From Mytilisepta virgata (lineage: Eukaryota; Mollusca; Bivalvia; Mytilida; Mytilidae), in the NCBI GenBank assembly GCA_028015205.1, contig CM051518.1:28851001-28915000 (forward strand): 64,000 bases of DNA, read 5' to 3'. Below, one piece after another: positions 1-10,839 of this stretch (the first letter of the stretch is position 1; every line of letters begins with the position of its first letter). Below the pieces are notes generated by a model. That model worked only from the letters and a program-made list of their open reading frames with translations, ran no database searches and was not told the DNA's origin. The translations under genes were made by a program, and so were the position numbers.

Positions 1-1
1 A

Positions 2-3000
2 TGTCTGATTAGAAGGTGGTCTTGGGAAGTTGAATCTGCAAGTTGTACCTTTCTTTTTACATGACTTTGAATGATTTTTGCTGTGCTGGTGAAGAGAAGT
101 AACCATTTCATTCAATTCAAAATACACCTCTTTATCTGGTATTGCACATGTAATATACTTGTTAATGAAGTTAACAACATCTGCATTACTATCTATACCA
201 AATATAGGAGCACCTTCAATCCAGAATAAACAATGTGCATGGGGAGAACCTCTCTGCTGAAATTCTATCCTATAGAAGTAATCAATAACTTTTCCAATAG
301 GATTTGCATCAGACAAAATTACTTCTTTCAGGAAGGTTTGAAATCTATGATCAAACATCCTTGCTAATGTCACTGGATTACTGTATAACACTTTGCATTT
401 CTCATTCCAGTCTAGATCTTGTACATTTCTAGTATCACCCTGTTGTTTCATAACAGTCTCCAGCATTTCTGACCATCTAAAATCAGCAGAAGAGAATGAA
501 CAAAAGAAGGTAGGTTTTCCCAACTGTCTTATCATAGCAAACATATCTTTCTGCGTAGCCTGCCAATAAGGTGGTGTTCCCCTTATGGGTTTCAAGTACT
601 TAATGGCTTCATCTTTTTTCATCAAATCCCTCAGACACTCTTTGTTAAGAAGCATGTTACTTGTAATTTTTTTCCCATCCGGTGCTATTGGTGATTGTTT
701 TCTTAGTGAAATCTGTACATTTGACATTACTTGATCCAGCTCGGATAGATACTGAGCAAAAAATATGTATGAGGTATCTTTTGCAAATCTGTTGTCTACA
801 CTCATTAATCTCATATTAAAATACCTAAGAAGTGATAATTTTTCTTCTCTTTCTTCTTTGAAGGTATTGATGCCACTTGGAAAGTGTGTTGGAAAAGACT
901 TTGCTTCAATTCCATCTTCTTGCAAGACACTAACCGGTTTATTGCCAGCTGCTGGGGAAATATCAAATACTTCATCAAAACATTGGTCTAGCATTTCTTG
1001 TCCAATATCAGCTGGTTGTAGACAGGTATTTAGTTGAACACCTCTAAGTTTATCATCCAAATATGAATCTTCATCCTTATTAAATTCATTGTCATTATTT
1101 GGCAAGTCTTTTTCTACCAATGTGTCTTGACTAATTGATTTTTCACCATCAGTTTGTTCTTCATTTACATTTTGACTTATCCCATCTGTCTTTTTCAGAT
1201 TTTGAATACTGTTTTGTTCGTCTGAATTATCCTTCTCTGGAATAGGGTTTAGCCAACGTTCTGCCAGTTGAACATCTGAATACCAAACATTGTTCTGTTT
1301 CAGAAAGTTTAAGGCTGTTTCAACTTTTTTTGTGCTTATATATTGATACTCCTGATAGCCTTTGTACTCGATCTTTCTCTTCAGTTTAACTGCTAACATT
1401 CGATTATCATCCTCTGACCTTGGCAAAGTTGATGTTAGATGGTGTATATTTGAAGGGACACAGACAACAGGACCATGAACTCCTTTCTGTCCTCCTTTAG
1501 GCAATCCAAGTACTTTCATAAATGGAATATTTAAAGCAACTAGATGTTGTTCAAGACTGTTGAGTGTGCTTAGCTCTGCAGGTACTTCCTCTAATTCTAG
1601 ATTATTTGCAAAACTTTCAGCTGGTACAGTACCTACTAATAACTTTCTATGGCATGTAAAACAAATCCAAAGTGAGGTTCTACTAGAATTTGCATATTTA
1701 CAAGCTGTCTCACAATCACCATTGCATTCGTGCACATACTTATTTGAAATGCATTTCTTTGATAAATTTCCTACTTCTAAACCTTTCTTTTCATATGTTT
1801 TGTAATCACATTCGATCACTTGTTTTCTGAAAAACAATCTTAAACAACAACCACAAACAAACTCTGGGCCGTTTTTTGATTCTAATTTGAACTTTTGAAT
1901 AACATTTTCAATTTTTCGTAGATTGTCTTTTTCTGCTTCTCTTCTTTCATTAGTTTGTCTTGCTATTTTTCTTCTGTGGTCTTCATCAACAAGATATTTC
2001 TTGCTACTTGCTTCCTTGACATTTTTACGATGCAATTCATCAGTGGCATATTTGTTTTTGCTTGCATCCTTGACATTTTTACGATGCTCCTCATCAGTGG
2101 CATACTTGTTAGTACTTGCATCCTTGACATTTTTACGATGCTCCTCATCAGTGGCATACTTGTTAGTACTTGCATCCTTGACATTTTTACGATGCAATTC
2201 ATCAGTGGCATACTTGTTAGTACTTGCATCCTTGACATTTTTACGATGCAATTCATCAGTGGCATATTTGTTTTTGCTTGCATCCTTGACATTTTTACGA
2301 TGCTCCTCATCAGCGGCATACTTGTTAGTACTTGCATCCTTGACATTTTTACGATGCAATTCATCAGTGGCATACTTGTTAGTACTTGCATCCTTGACAT
2401 TTTTACGATGCTCCTCATCAGTGGCATACTTGTTAGTACTTGCATCCTTGACATTTTTACGATGCAATTCATCAGTGGCATACTTGTTAGTACTTGCATC
2501 CTTGACATTTTTGCGATGCTCCTCATCAGTGGCATACTTGTTAGTACTTGCATCCTTGACATTTTTGCGATGCTCCTCATCAGTGGCATACTTGTTAGTA
2601 CTTGCATCCTTGACATTTTTGCGATGCTCCTCATCAGTGGCATACTTTTTAGTACTTGCATCCTTGACATTTTTATGATGCTCCTCATCAGTGGCATACT
2701 TGTAAGTACTTGCATCCTTGACATTTTGTTGGAAAGTTTTATCAGTGGCATACTTGTTAATACTTGCATGGATCTTTTCATTCCTATACATTTCATCGTT
2801 ATTGTACATTGCTTTACACCTTCGTTTCTTCTCTTCACTATAGTCTGAATCATTAGCATACTTATCAGTGAGTTTTCTCTTAATAGACTCTTTGTCAGAC
2901 TGATATCGGCTTTTCACATCACCTCTAAATGCAGCATCTGTAGCATATCTTTCTTTAGCTAATTTCAATTTTCTATCTCTTAATTCAGGTGTTGACTGAT

Positions 3001-5242
3001 ACTTTTCTTTTTCTATGTCTTTCTTCTGTTTTTTAGGAGGTGTTAAGCCAATACTTTCAAAGTTCTCATTTGTCAATAAGTCTTTTAAATTGTTTCTAGT
3101 CCTTTTCAGATTATTTTCATTTCTTTTTGTAATTTCATCCGTGTTCGAATCTTGCATGACACTTGTAACAACTTCATAGTGGTTGTTCTGATGTTTAAGG
3201 TATATAGCATTGTCATTAATAACACTATCTTTATCTATTTGTTGAACAGAATATCTTAACCATTTTCCATCTGTGAAAGTATAAATGTCAGTCTTCATAA
3301 GATCAGCAGCTGCTATTATTTCAACGGCTGTTCCCCAACTACTATTTTCTGTCATTCTGTTTGAAGCTAAATGTTCTTCTAAAGATGCAAAGTACACAAA
3401 GGAAGATAATCTGTCGGCATTCTGCTTACTATGATTAACAATAGCTTCTCTCATGATTGAATAGAACTCTTGTCTTTGAGAAACTGCAAAAGATAAAGCT
3501 CGAAACAAACAGTTTCCATCACCAACAATGCTTTTTGTGTTTTTAGGGTTTCCCATGCTCATTACTGGCTTATAACTACCTGATTTGGTGACATATTTTG
3601 ATGGTATTTTTAATTTGTGACATAATTTCCTTCTTAATGCAACATCAGTTGGTTTAAAATCAAACTTTACATTTGCCACTGAACTAACAAATTGTACATC
3701 AAAATCAGAGCTTACCTCCGTCTCAATACTTGAAGTGTTTTCTTCACCAGCACAATCTGTATCTGTGTTTTCCAAACCACATTTTGAAGGCAAATCACAA
3801 TGTTCATCATTTTCAGTGCAAACCACATTTTGCAATCTGTCAATAGAACCATCATTGGTATTTAAAACAGTAGCACTTAAGGAATTTGCTTGTGGAACTT
3901 GGAGAACAACACCAGTAATTTCAAACTGTACTTGAGAGTCATTTTTTACAAATGTAACAAGATGATGATATAAATGATCAACACTCTGGAGACCCATGAC
4001 TATGCTTGTGCCATTACTTTCACGCAGACCAAAATCATTTCTTGCATGTGAATCGAATAGAAATAATCTGTTTTCCTGTTTTATAACTAAAGAAGTTGAG
4101 CCTTGTACACAAATAAAACAACCGTCTGTTTCAATCAAAGATTCTTGAATAGCCTGATCTAAAGGCAAAGCACCAGGAATATCAATGTTTTCATCCATGT
4201 CAATCAAGGCAGCAAATGATTCTTTCTTGTCAATGTTTACTATCAAGTTATTTATCTCAATTTGAGAAGGCAGGTCAGAAACTAAAAGCAAATCATTGTT
4301 TCCGTGAATCCATGTGTATAAAGCATTACCTTGAGTAAGAATAGTATCTAACATTGAAAAACTCCAGTCGCAAACTGTTGACAATTTACTTTGAACCAGT
4401 GCAACTAAACAATTAGCAACACATTGTTTTCCTGCATTAAAACCAAACCTTAAGCTTCCTTGATGAAAACTACCTCTTGCAATAATTTGTTGAGACAAAG
4501 AATATGGTAAATCTATATTACATACCTCCATAAATGGACAATTTTGTGAACCTGCTTCAATCTCTACATTTTCTGCTTTATATGACTCTAGCTGGTTGAT
4601 AGTGTCAAGCTTCAGATCAGTAATGCATTCTGGCTCAGATTCAACTTTCGTGTCAACTGCATTGTCAGGCCTGTTTTCTAATTCAGTTTCAAGTTTGTTT
4701 TCTAGCATGGTTTCAAGTTTGTTTTCAAGTATTGTTTCAGTTCTATTATCAGTTATATAATTTGTTCTATAATTCTGCATCATTTTGTCATAATCTATTA
4801 TACTGGTGCCCTCAATCTTAGGGTGTAACACCAGTTTCGTCTGATCTGCAACGCCTAGTTTTGGCGAGGGTACATTCGGTGATGTACAAACCCACGGCGG
4901 GGAGTCAGAGCTCGGCGGCATATCCGTTTCGATACACAGACTTCCCTGAGATGATGCAGAACTCAGGGCATTAGGACAATTTTTCTCGCTAGCAGAGCTA
5001 GGAGAAGCCATTGTCCTGGCTAGGGGTTTTTCCTCATCCCGAGGTGCCATCCCCATGGAGGCTGGACAATTTTTCTCGCTAGTTGGACTAGGAGAAGCCA
5101 TTGTCCTGGCTAGGGGTTTTTCCTCAGGTAGAGGTGCCAACCCCATGGAGGCAACTGGTTTCTCACTGGCCTGGCGCATCTTCCTCATTCTTTCCTTGCT
5201 TTCTTTAGCTCTTACAGCTTTACTTTTTCCTTTGCGACCCAT
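2..5242 (-). CDS. Helitron/Helentron replicase, N-terminal part (C76-like, OTU and Rep HUH domains); continues beyond the window
   Basis: I checked this frame codon by codon: 1747 codons with no stop from the ATG at 5242-5240 to the window edge, and an in-frame stop at 5269-5267 just upstream, so the N-terminus is defined. Domains in order: low-complexity N-terminus with a duplicated 30-residue block (about 30-95); a C76-like protease region (about 265-420) with Cys274 in KQCVANC and Asp397/His399 in FDSH; an OTU domain (about 565-695) with DGNC (Asp575, Cys578) and a downstream NHYEVV (His688); Lys-rich 18-residue repeats (about 740-1090); a cysteine-rich DUF6570-like region from about 1130 (CGCC, later WICFTCHRKL); and the Helitron_like_N/Rep region with the HUH motif PHAHCLFW (His1668, His1670). 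Rep Tyr residues and the PIF1-type helicase should lie outside the window. Helitron replicases nick and transfer single strands during rolling-circle transposition; the role of the attached proteases is not settled. The open frame suggests a recent copy. The C76 assignment is weaker than the OTU and HUH assignments. Confidence 0.88.
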   Translation of the reverse strand, partial: MGRKGKSKAVRAKESKERMRKMRQASEKPVASMGLAPLPEEKPLARTMASPSPTSEKNCPASMGMAPRDEEKPLARTMASPSSASEKNCPNALSSASSQGSLCIETDMPPSSDSPPWVCTSPNVPSPKLGVADQTKLVLHPKIEGTSIIDYDKMMQNYRTNYITDNRTETILENKLETMLENKLETELENRPDNAVDTKVESEPECITDLKLDTINQLESYKAENVEIEAGSQNCPFMEVCNIDLPYSLSQQIIARGSFHQGSLRFGFNAGKQCVANCLVALVQSKLSTVCDWSFSMLDTILTQGNALYTWIHGNNDLLLVSDLPSQIEINNLIVNIDKKESFAALIDMDENIDIPGALPLDQAIQESLIETDGCFICVQGSTSLVIKQENRLFLFDSHARNDFGLRESNGTSIVMGLQSVDHLYHHLVTFVKNDSQVQFEITGVVLQVPQANSLSATVLNTNDGSIDRLQNVVCTENDEHCDLPSKCGLENTDTDCAGEENTSSIETEVSSDFDVQFVSSVANVKFDFKPTDVALRRKLCHKLKIPSKYVTKSGSYKPVMSMGNPKNTKSIVGDGNCLFRALSFAVSQRQEFYSIMREAIVNHSKQNADRLSSFVYFASLEEHLASNRMTENSSWGTAVEIIAAADLMKTDIYTFTDGKWLRYSVQQIDKDSVINDNAIYLKHQNNHYEVVTSVMQDSNTDEITKRNENNLKRTRNNLKDLLTNENFESIGLTPPKKQKKDIEKEKYQSTPELRDRKLKLAKERYATDAAFRGDVKSRYQSDKESIKRKLTDKYANDSDYSEEKKRRCKAMYNNDEMYRNEKIHASINKYATDKTFQQNVKDASTYKYATDEEHHKNVKDASTKKYATDEEHRKNVKDASTNKYATDEEHRKNVKDASTNKYATDEEHRKNVKDASTNKYATDELHRKNVKDASTNKYATDEEHRKNVKDASTNKYATDELHRKNVKDASTNKYAADEEHRKNVKDASKNKYATDELHRKNVKDASTNKYATDELHRKNVKDASTNKYATDEEHRKNVKDASTNKYATDEEHRKNVKDASKNKYATDELHRKNVKEASSKKYLVDEDHRRKIARQTNERREAEKDNLRKIENVIQKFKLESKNGPEFVCGCCLRLFFRKQVIECDYKTYEKKGLEVGNLSKKCISNKYVHECNGDCETACKYANSSRTSLWICFTCHRKLLVGTVPAESFANNLELEEVPAELSTLNSLEQHLVALNIPFMKVLGLPKGGQKGVHGPVVCVPSNIHHLTSTLPRSEDDNRMLAVKLKRKIEYKGYQEYQYISTKKVETALNFLKQNNVWYSDVQLAERWLNPIPEKDNSDEQNSIQNLKKTDGISQNVNEEQTDGEKSISQDTLVEKDLPNNDNEFNKDEDSYLDDKLRGVQLNTCLQPADIGQEMLDQCFDEVFDISPAAGNKPVSVLQEDGIEAKSFPTHFPSGINTFKEEREEKLSLLRYFNMRLMSVDNRFAKDTSYIFFAQYLSELDQVMSNVQISLRKQSPIAPDGKKITSNMLLNKECLRDLMKKDEAIKYLKPIRGTPPYWQATQKDMFAMIRQLGKPTFFCSFSSADFRWSEMLETVMKQQGDTRNVQDLDWNEKCKVLYSNPVTLARMFDHRFQTFLKEVILSDANPIGKVIDYFYRIEFQQRGSPHAHCLFWIEGAPIFGIDSNADVVNFINKYITCAIPDKEVYFELNEMVTSLHQHSKNHSKSCKKKGTTCRFNFPRPPSNQT
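1984..2795 (-). repeat. 54-bp tandem repeat inside the Helitron ORF (18-residue repeats)
   Basis: About fifteen head-to-tail 54-bp units, marked by CTTGCATCCTTGACATTTTT every 54 bp from about 2062 to 2710, with diverged units at both ends. On the coding strand the unit reads KYATDEEHRKNVKDASTN. Two main variants alternate (EEHRKN or ELHRKN; STN or SKN). Because 54 is a multiple of three, copy-number change keeps the frame. Older, diverged versions with the same K-Y-x-[TSN]-D spacing continue upstream in the protein (about 2820-3000). Confidence 0.95.
4974..5155 (-). repeat. 90-bp direct duplication near the Helitron N-terminus
   Basis: A 90-bp unit starting GGACAATTTTTCTCGCTAG occurs at 4974 and 5064. 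It encodes a 30-residue block (EEKPLARTMASPS, then SEKNCP, then ASMG) twice in frame. The copies differ by a few substitutions. Confidence 0.85.
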
Positions 5243-5779
5243 TTCTGAAAATAGAAAAAAATGTTCTTATTGTTTGTATATGTAAAAGAAATATCAACTT
5301 TATAACATTATATTAGCAAACATGTTGACAGATATTAAAAACGACAGACCAAAGAATAACATCCTGGTGCATTATGATTCTCTGGACCACTAGAATGTAA
5401 CATATATATAGGTAATCAGTGGTGTATCTAGAAAAGGGGTGCTTCTAATATCTCTTTAAACTTTTGTAGAGCTCAGTGTGCTGAAGGTTTAAGCAACCAA
5501 CAGAGCTTTTCTTTATCTGCAAAGGTTTCATTCTATATTCCAAAAACATTAAAAAAAACAAGGAATACTGTGACAGAGCTCATGTTCGTTTCCATAATAT
5601 AATGTACTTGCTTCATGTAAAGTTACATCAAAATCCATCAAGTGCTTTTAGATGAGTTGCGCTTACAAGGTCTCTCATTGACCACTGTATTATATATTAT
5701 AAACAAGTGTGGCCACTAATAGTATGTCTGACTTGTCGGCACCACTGTGAAACTCATTCACAATATATCTAGGCCTTTA
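5243..5779. other. AT-rich region upstream of the Helitron ORF
   Basis: No reading frame or RNA gene is recognisable. A diverged copy of the ATGTACTTCCTTCATGTAAA repeat family (see 6339-7535) lies near 5600-5690. The Helitron 5' terminus should be somewhere to the right of the ORF. I could not place it, and I found no AAGGTCTTTCC-type head here. Confidence 0.5.
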
Positions 5780-6235
5780 TTACACCACAACCTTAGTCTG
5801 CGTACTAAATATCGGATGCTTAAGTATCATACTTTTCAAGTAATTCATCTTCCACAAAAGTCTTACAAAGAAGTTTACAACACCAAAAAAACCTAAGTTA
5901 ACAGAGTGGAAAAAGCGTGAAAGTGGGTTCAGGGTCACATGGCATGATGCCAATTGTGTAGACCACAACCCCAAGTGTCTGTATACTAAATATCAGATGT
6001 CTAAGTATTATACTTTTCAAGTAATTCATCTTCCACAAGTCTTACAAACAAGTTTACAACCCCCAAAAAGACCTAAGTTCACAGAGTCCTTAAAGCATGA
6101 AAATGGGGTCAAGGTCACACGGCATGGTGCCAGTTGCGTAGACCACTACCCTAACAATCTGTATACCAAATATCAGATGTTTAGGTATTATACTTTTCCT
6201 GTCATTCATTTTGCACAAAAGTCTTACAAAAAAGT
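5780..6235. repeat. Tandem repeat, about 180 bp, roughly 2.5 copies
   Basis: The motif CTAAATATCRGATG recurs at about 5806, 5986 and 6166. It is followed each time by TTCAAGTAATTCATCTTCCA or a variant, then by a CCTAAGTT and AGGGTCACATGGCAT-like segment. The period is 180 bp. Short reading frames on both strands reflect the repeat and show no protein similarity I recognise. Confidence 0.85.
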
Positions 6236-6338
6236 TAACAATGCTGCCGCTGTCGCCGCCAGAAAGTAATACCTATGTCTCGCCTTTTGTGTTTTTCATC
6301 GCAGGCAAGACAATAACTAAAGTCCAACAAGTAATACT

Positions 6339-7535
6339 GTGAGAGAGCTCACAAAAGGATACCCTTGCTTTATATTGGACTCTACTGTCAAAAAAAATCC
6401 AAAAAAGTCCTATTATCTCCCCTCAATGATATCCGTGAGCGATGAAAATTCTTCATGTACATCTACATGTGATGTACTTCCTTCATGTAAAGTTTCATCA
6501 AATCTGTCAAGCGGTTTAGTAGGAGTTGAGCTTTCGAGGTCTCCCATTTAATACTGCATTTAAAAAGTCTAATTATCTCCCCTGAATGATATCAGAGCGC
6601 AATCAAAAATTCTGCATGCACATCTACATATGATGTACTTCCTTCATGTCAAGTTTCATCAAAATCAGTTGAGGGGTTTAGGAGGAGAATCGCTTATGAG
6701 GTATGTGGACAGACGGACAGACAGACAGGGTGATTCCAGTATAAAACAAGTAATACTGTGAGCGAGCTCACAAAAGGATACCCCCGCTTCATGTTGGACT
6801 CTGTACTGCCAAAAAAAAACTCAAGTCCAGTTATCTCTCCTCAATGATAACAGAGAGCAATAAAAATTCTTCATGCACATCTACATATGATGTACTTCCT
6901 TCATGTAAAGTTTCATCAAAACCCGTGATGCAGTTTAGGAGGAGTTGCACTTACGATCTCCCATTAAATACTGTATTTAAAAAGTCTAAGTCCAATTATC
7001 TCCCCTGAATGATGTTGGAGTGCGATGAAAATTCTTCATGCACATCTATATATGATGTACTTCCTTCATGTAAAGTTTCATCAAAATCGGTCAAGCGGTT
7101 TAGGAGAAGCACTTACAAGTTATGTGGACAGACGGACGGACAGATAGACAGACAGGGTGTTTCCTATATACTCCCCCAATCTAAGTCCAATTATCTCCCC
7201 TGAATGATGTTGGAGTGCGATGAAAATTCTTCTTGCACATCTACATGTGATGTACTTCCTCCATGTAAAGTTTCATCAAAATCGGTCAAGCGGTTTAGGA
7301 GGAGTTGCGCTTACGGAGACTCCTATTGAATAATGTATTTACAAAGTCTAAGTCCAATTATCTCCCCTGAATGATGTTGGAGTGCGATGAAAATTCTTCA
7401 TGCACATCTACATATGATGTACTTCCTTAGTGTAAAGTTTCATCAAAATCTGTCAAGCGGTTTAGGAGAAGCACTTACAAGTTATGTGGACAGACGGACG
7501 GACAGACAGGGTGTTTCCTATATACCCCCCCAAAC
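6339..7535. repeat. Diverged tandem repeat array with GATGTACTTCCTTCATG core
   Basis: Six copies of a core, GATGTACTTCCTTCATGTAA followed by AGTTTCATCAAAATCNGT and GCGGTTTAGGAGGAGTTG, start near 6469, 6631, 6889, 7054, 7250 and 7419. Spacing is uneven (about 160-260 bp). ATTATCTCCCCTGAATGAT precedes most copies and a GACAGACGGACAGACAG stretch follows some. An isolated copy is present near 10,670. Confidence 0.8.
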
Positions 7536-7554
7536 TTTGTTTGCGGGAGGTATA

Positions 7555-8090
7555 ATAAAAAGCTACCCCGAGCGCAGCATCATACGACCGCAACATGTTG
7601 AACCCTGTACGTTGGAGGCCCAATATGGATTGTCAAATGCTTTGGACACATGCAGCCCATGGTGGACTCCCAAAGCTTTTTGACACATGCATTCTATGAT
7701 GGACTTTCAATACATATTTGATTTTTTATTATACCCGGTATTTATACCAACATTAGAGGAAAACTCTTATAATTGGCGTTTTTGGCCCCTTTGACCTTAA
7801 TTTCACAATTTTTGTTTTTTCATTGTGTTGAGGAATACAATAAAAAATAAAATATCAAATACTGATAAAAAAATGTTCTACTGCAGTTTTGTTTAAACAA
7901 CCATTTTACCCCTTTTGGCACCTTTTCTCAATAAAAAGCTTCGACGAGCACAGCATGATACGACCGCAACATGTCGAACCCTGTACGTTTTAGGCCCAAT
8001 ATGGATAGTCAATTGCTTTGGACACATGCAGCCCATGGTGGACTGACAAAATTTTTTGACTTGTGCAGCCTTTGGTGGACTTTCCACCCA
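7555..8090. repeat. Two direct copies of an about 150-bp repeat separated by AT-rich DNA
   Basis: The segment with ATACGACCGCAACATGT, GAACCCTGTACG, CCCAATATGGAT and ACACATGCAGCCCATGGTGG is present at about 7555-7700 and again at about 7935-8080. The two lie roughly 370 bp apart in the same orientation. The 235 bp between them is AT-rich and featureless. Confidence 0.75.
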
Positions 8091-8339
8091 CATTTCACAA
8101 GGAATTCATTTTTTTTCCAAAAGCAGACCAAAATAAATTACAACTAGAGTTACTGTTGTCACAGGAGTCCAGCATGCTGGACTGTTTTAGCACGCTAAAA
8201 CTGATGTCTCCCCTTCCATACCCATAGTTTTTTTAACATTTTTTAGGGATTATCAAGGTGGCAAATTAAGAGCTATGGTACATAATACATGTAGTTACCT
8301 ACAGATATGTGCTTCAACAAGGAATGAATAAGGTAATAT

Positions 8340-9080
8340 ATAGTTTTGGGGAAGGGATCTGAATCATTTTAAAGATAAATTAAGGTTTCTGATTTTGAGG
8401 GGGTGGGGATGATCCCCAGGGCTAAGATGTATAGTACATTCAACTCGTCTTGTAACCATGAGTAGTACAATATATGGTTTAGGGGTGGGGATTCCAATCA
8501 TTTTTAAGATAAAATAAGGTTTCTGATTTTGAGGGGGGTGGGGATGACCCCCAGAGCTAAGATGTATATTGCATTCAACTCGTCTTGTAACCATGAGTAG
8601 TACAATATATAGTTTAGGGGTGGGGATTCCAATCATTTTTAAGATAAAATAAGGTTTCTGATTTTGTGGGGGTGGGGATGACCCCCAAGGCTAAGATGTA
8701 TATTGCATACAACTCGTCTTGTAACCATGAGTAGTACAATATATGGTTTAGGGGTGGGGATTCCAACCATTTTTAAGATAAAATAAGGTTTCTGATTTTG
8801 AGGGGGTGGGGATGACCCCCAGGGCTAAGATGCATATTGCATTCAACTCGTCTTGTAACCATGAGTAGTACAATATATGGTTTAGGGGTGGGGATTTCAA
8901 CCATTTTTAAGATAAATTAAGGTTTCTGGTCTTGAGGGGTAGGGGATGACCCCCGGGGCTCAGATGTATACTGCATTCAACTTGTCTTGTTATCATGAAT
9001 AATAAAATATATGGTTTAAGGGTGGGGATTTCAACCCTTTCCAAGATAATGTAGGCTACGGGGTGGGGACTGACCCCCAG
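8340..9080. repeat. Tandem array of about 135-bp G-rich units (subarray 1)
   Basis: AAGGTTTCTGATTTTG or a close variant recurs at 8381, 8516, 8651, 8785 and 8919, a period of 134-135 bp. Each unit holds a GGGGTGGGGAT element, a GAGGGGGTGGGGATGACCCC hairpin-forming stretch and CAACTCGTCTTGTAACCATG. Reading frames across it are periodic repeat shadows. Confidence 0.9.
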
Positions 9081-9224
9081 GGACCCAAATGTGGTACTCT
9101 GCACTCCGCTTTGACCTGATGCATATACCTTCCAAATATCATGAGGCTAGCTCAAGAAACACAAAAAAGTTATGTTCTGGATAAAAAATTTGATTAGAAG
9201 AGGAAGAAGAATAATAATAATAAT
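9081..9224. other. Spacer between two 135-bp subarrays
   Basis: A short non-repetitive spacer ending in an AATAATAATAAT run at about 9210-9222. No gene signal. Confidence 0.5.
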
Positions 9225-9845
9225 CACTATTGGGTGGGGATCTCAATGGTTTTCAGAATATTTAGTATTTTATCATTTGAGGGGGTGGGGCATGACCCCC
9301 CTCAGACCCCCCTATGGTACCAAATGATTTGTCTTATCATAAGGAGTAATAATATATATGGTTATAGGGTGGGGATCACAATGGTTTTCAAAATATTAAG
9401 TATTTTATCATTTAAGGGGGTGGGGCATGACCCCCCCTCAGACCCCCTGTGGTACCAAATGATTCGTCTTATCATAAGGAGTAATAATATATATGGTTAT
9501 AGGGTGGGGATCTCAATAGTTTTCAGAAAAAGTATTTTGTCATTTGAGGGGGTGGGGCATGACCCCCCCCTCAGACCCCCTATGGGTACCAAATGATTCG
9601 TCTTATCATAAGGAGTAATAATATATATGGTTATAGGGTGGGGATCTCAATGGTTTTCAGAATATTTAGTATTTTATCATTTGAGGGGGTGGGGCATGAC
9701 CCCCCTCAGACCCCCCTATGGTACCAAATGATTTGTCTTATCATAAGGAGTAATAATATATATGGTTATAGGGTGGGGATCACAATGGTTTTCAAAATAT
9801 TAAGTATTTTGTTATTTGAGGGGGTGGGGCATGACCCCCCCTAAG
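9225..9845. repeat. Tandem array of about 135-bp units (subarray 2)
   Basis: Five units with GGGTGGGGATCTCAATGG (or CACAATGG) recur near 9233, 9367, 9501, 9637 and 9771. Each is followed by GAGGGGGTGGGGCATGACCC, a C-rich tract, and TCTTATCATAAGGAGTAATA. The unit is homologous in layout to subarray 1 (same length, same G-rich then C-rich order) but clearly diverged. Confidence 0.9.
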
Positions 9846-10290
9846 ACAACGAAATGGAGGCGACACAGCATAGGTTTCTGAGACAGAATGAATGTTGTCT
9901 AAGAACTTAAAAATTTTTAATTTACCTATTCAAACCATATCAGTATTATTTGTTTTTATATATAAATCAGAAATAACCAATTTAAAATTGGGCACACATA
10001 TCAATTTCTTGCTATTGCGCAATACTGTGCAATTGAAGATTTCTTGCTATTGTGCAATACTGTGCAATTGAAAATTCCCCCCCCCCAAAAAAAATAATTT
10101 ACCCCTTTTTTAGCTTTTGTGCAATACACTATGAAGTTGCACATTGACCCCCCCTCCCAAAAAAAAAACAAAAAACAATAAAATTTATTGTAACCCCCCC
10201 CCCTTTTTTTGCTAAAAGAAATTTGAAATTTCCTTTTTAATTTATGAAATATGAAATGAGAAAAAAATTAAATGTGTTTGGATTACCTCC
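9846..10290. other. AT-rich DNA with homopolymer C and A runs
   Basis: Contains a short direct repeat (TTCTTGCTATTGYGCAATAC, at about 10,000 and 10,042) and C-runs next to A-runs at about 10,077-10,205. No coding signal. Confidence 0.6.
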
Positions 10291-10575
10291 CTTACACCAA
10301 GCTAATATCATAGATTTCTATTTACTTATCCTAAAGTTATTGTGCGAAAACCAAGAAAAATGCTTATTGTGCCCTTTTTTGGCCCCTAATTCTTAAACTG
10401 TTGGGACCAAAACTCCCAAAATCAATCCCAACCTTCCTTTTGTGGTCATAAACCTTGTGTTTAAATTTCATAGATTTCTATTAACTTATACTAAAGTTAT
10501 AGTGCGAAAACCAAATGTCTTCGGACGCCGACGGACGACGCCAACGTCATACCAATATACGACCGCAAAAATTTT
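10291..10575. repeat. Interspersed bivalve-type repeat with a ~160-bp internal duplication
   Basis: ATAGATTTCTATTTACTTAT at about 10,310 and its near copy at about 10,470 are each followed by CTAAAGTTAT and GTGCGAAAACCAA. A GTCTTCGGACGCCGACGGAC stretch and an ATACGACCGCAAAAATTTTG end follow. I recognise this general type from bivalve genomic DNA; the attribution is from memory. Confidence 0.6.
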
Positions 10576-10839
10576 GCTGATTTGTTACGGACATACAAAC
10601 AGATTACTATAAGATGGCATGTGGCGGGGCCCTTATCATCTCATCCGAAAGACACTCATCTCCATATGATGCATGTACTTCCTTCATGTAATGTTTCAAA
10701 AAAATCCATCGAGCGGTTTAGGGTGAGTTCTGCTACCAGATATCTAAATGAACAGACAGACAGGGTGACTCCTTTAACTTGGGGATACATGTATAAAAAG
10801 CGATGGCAGAAATAAAATCATTTTGCATATAATCAAGAG

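Noticed and set aside
1984..2795. CRISPR array
   Set aside because: Units are contiguous 54-bp coding repeats without unique spacers, in animal DNA. The same applies to the 135-bp arrays.
1955..2859. Three other long frames over the 54-bp repeat tract (251, 297 and 298 codons)
   Set aside because: They are periodic alternative frames of the same repeat; the real frame is the longer minus-strand Helitron ORF, which is open over 5.2 kb and has recognisable domains.
8364..9104. Minus-strand frames with PHPPQN and similar motifs
   Set aside because: Periodic shadows of the 135-bp satellite.
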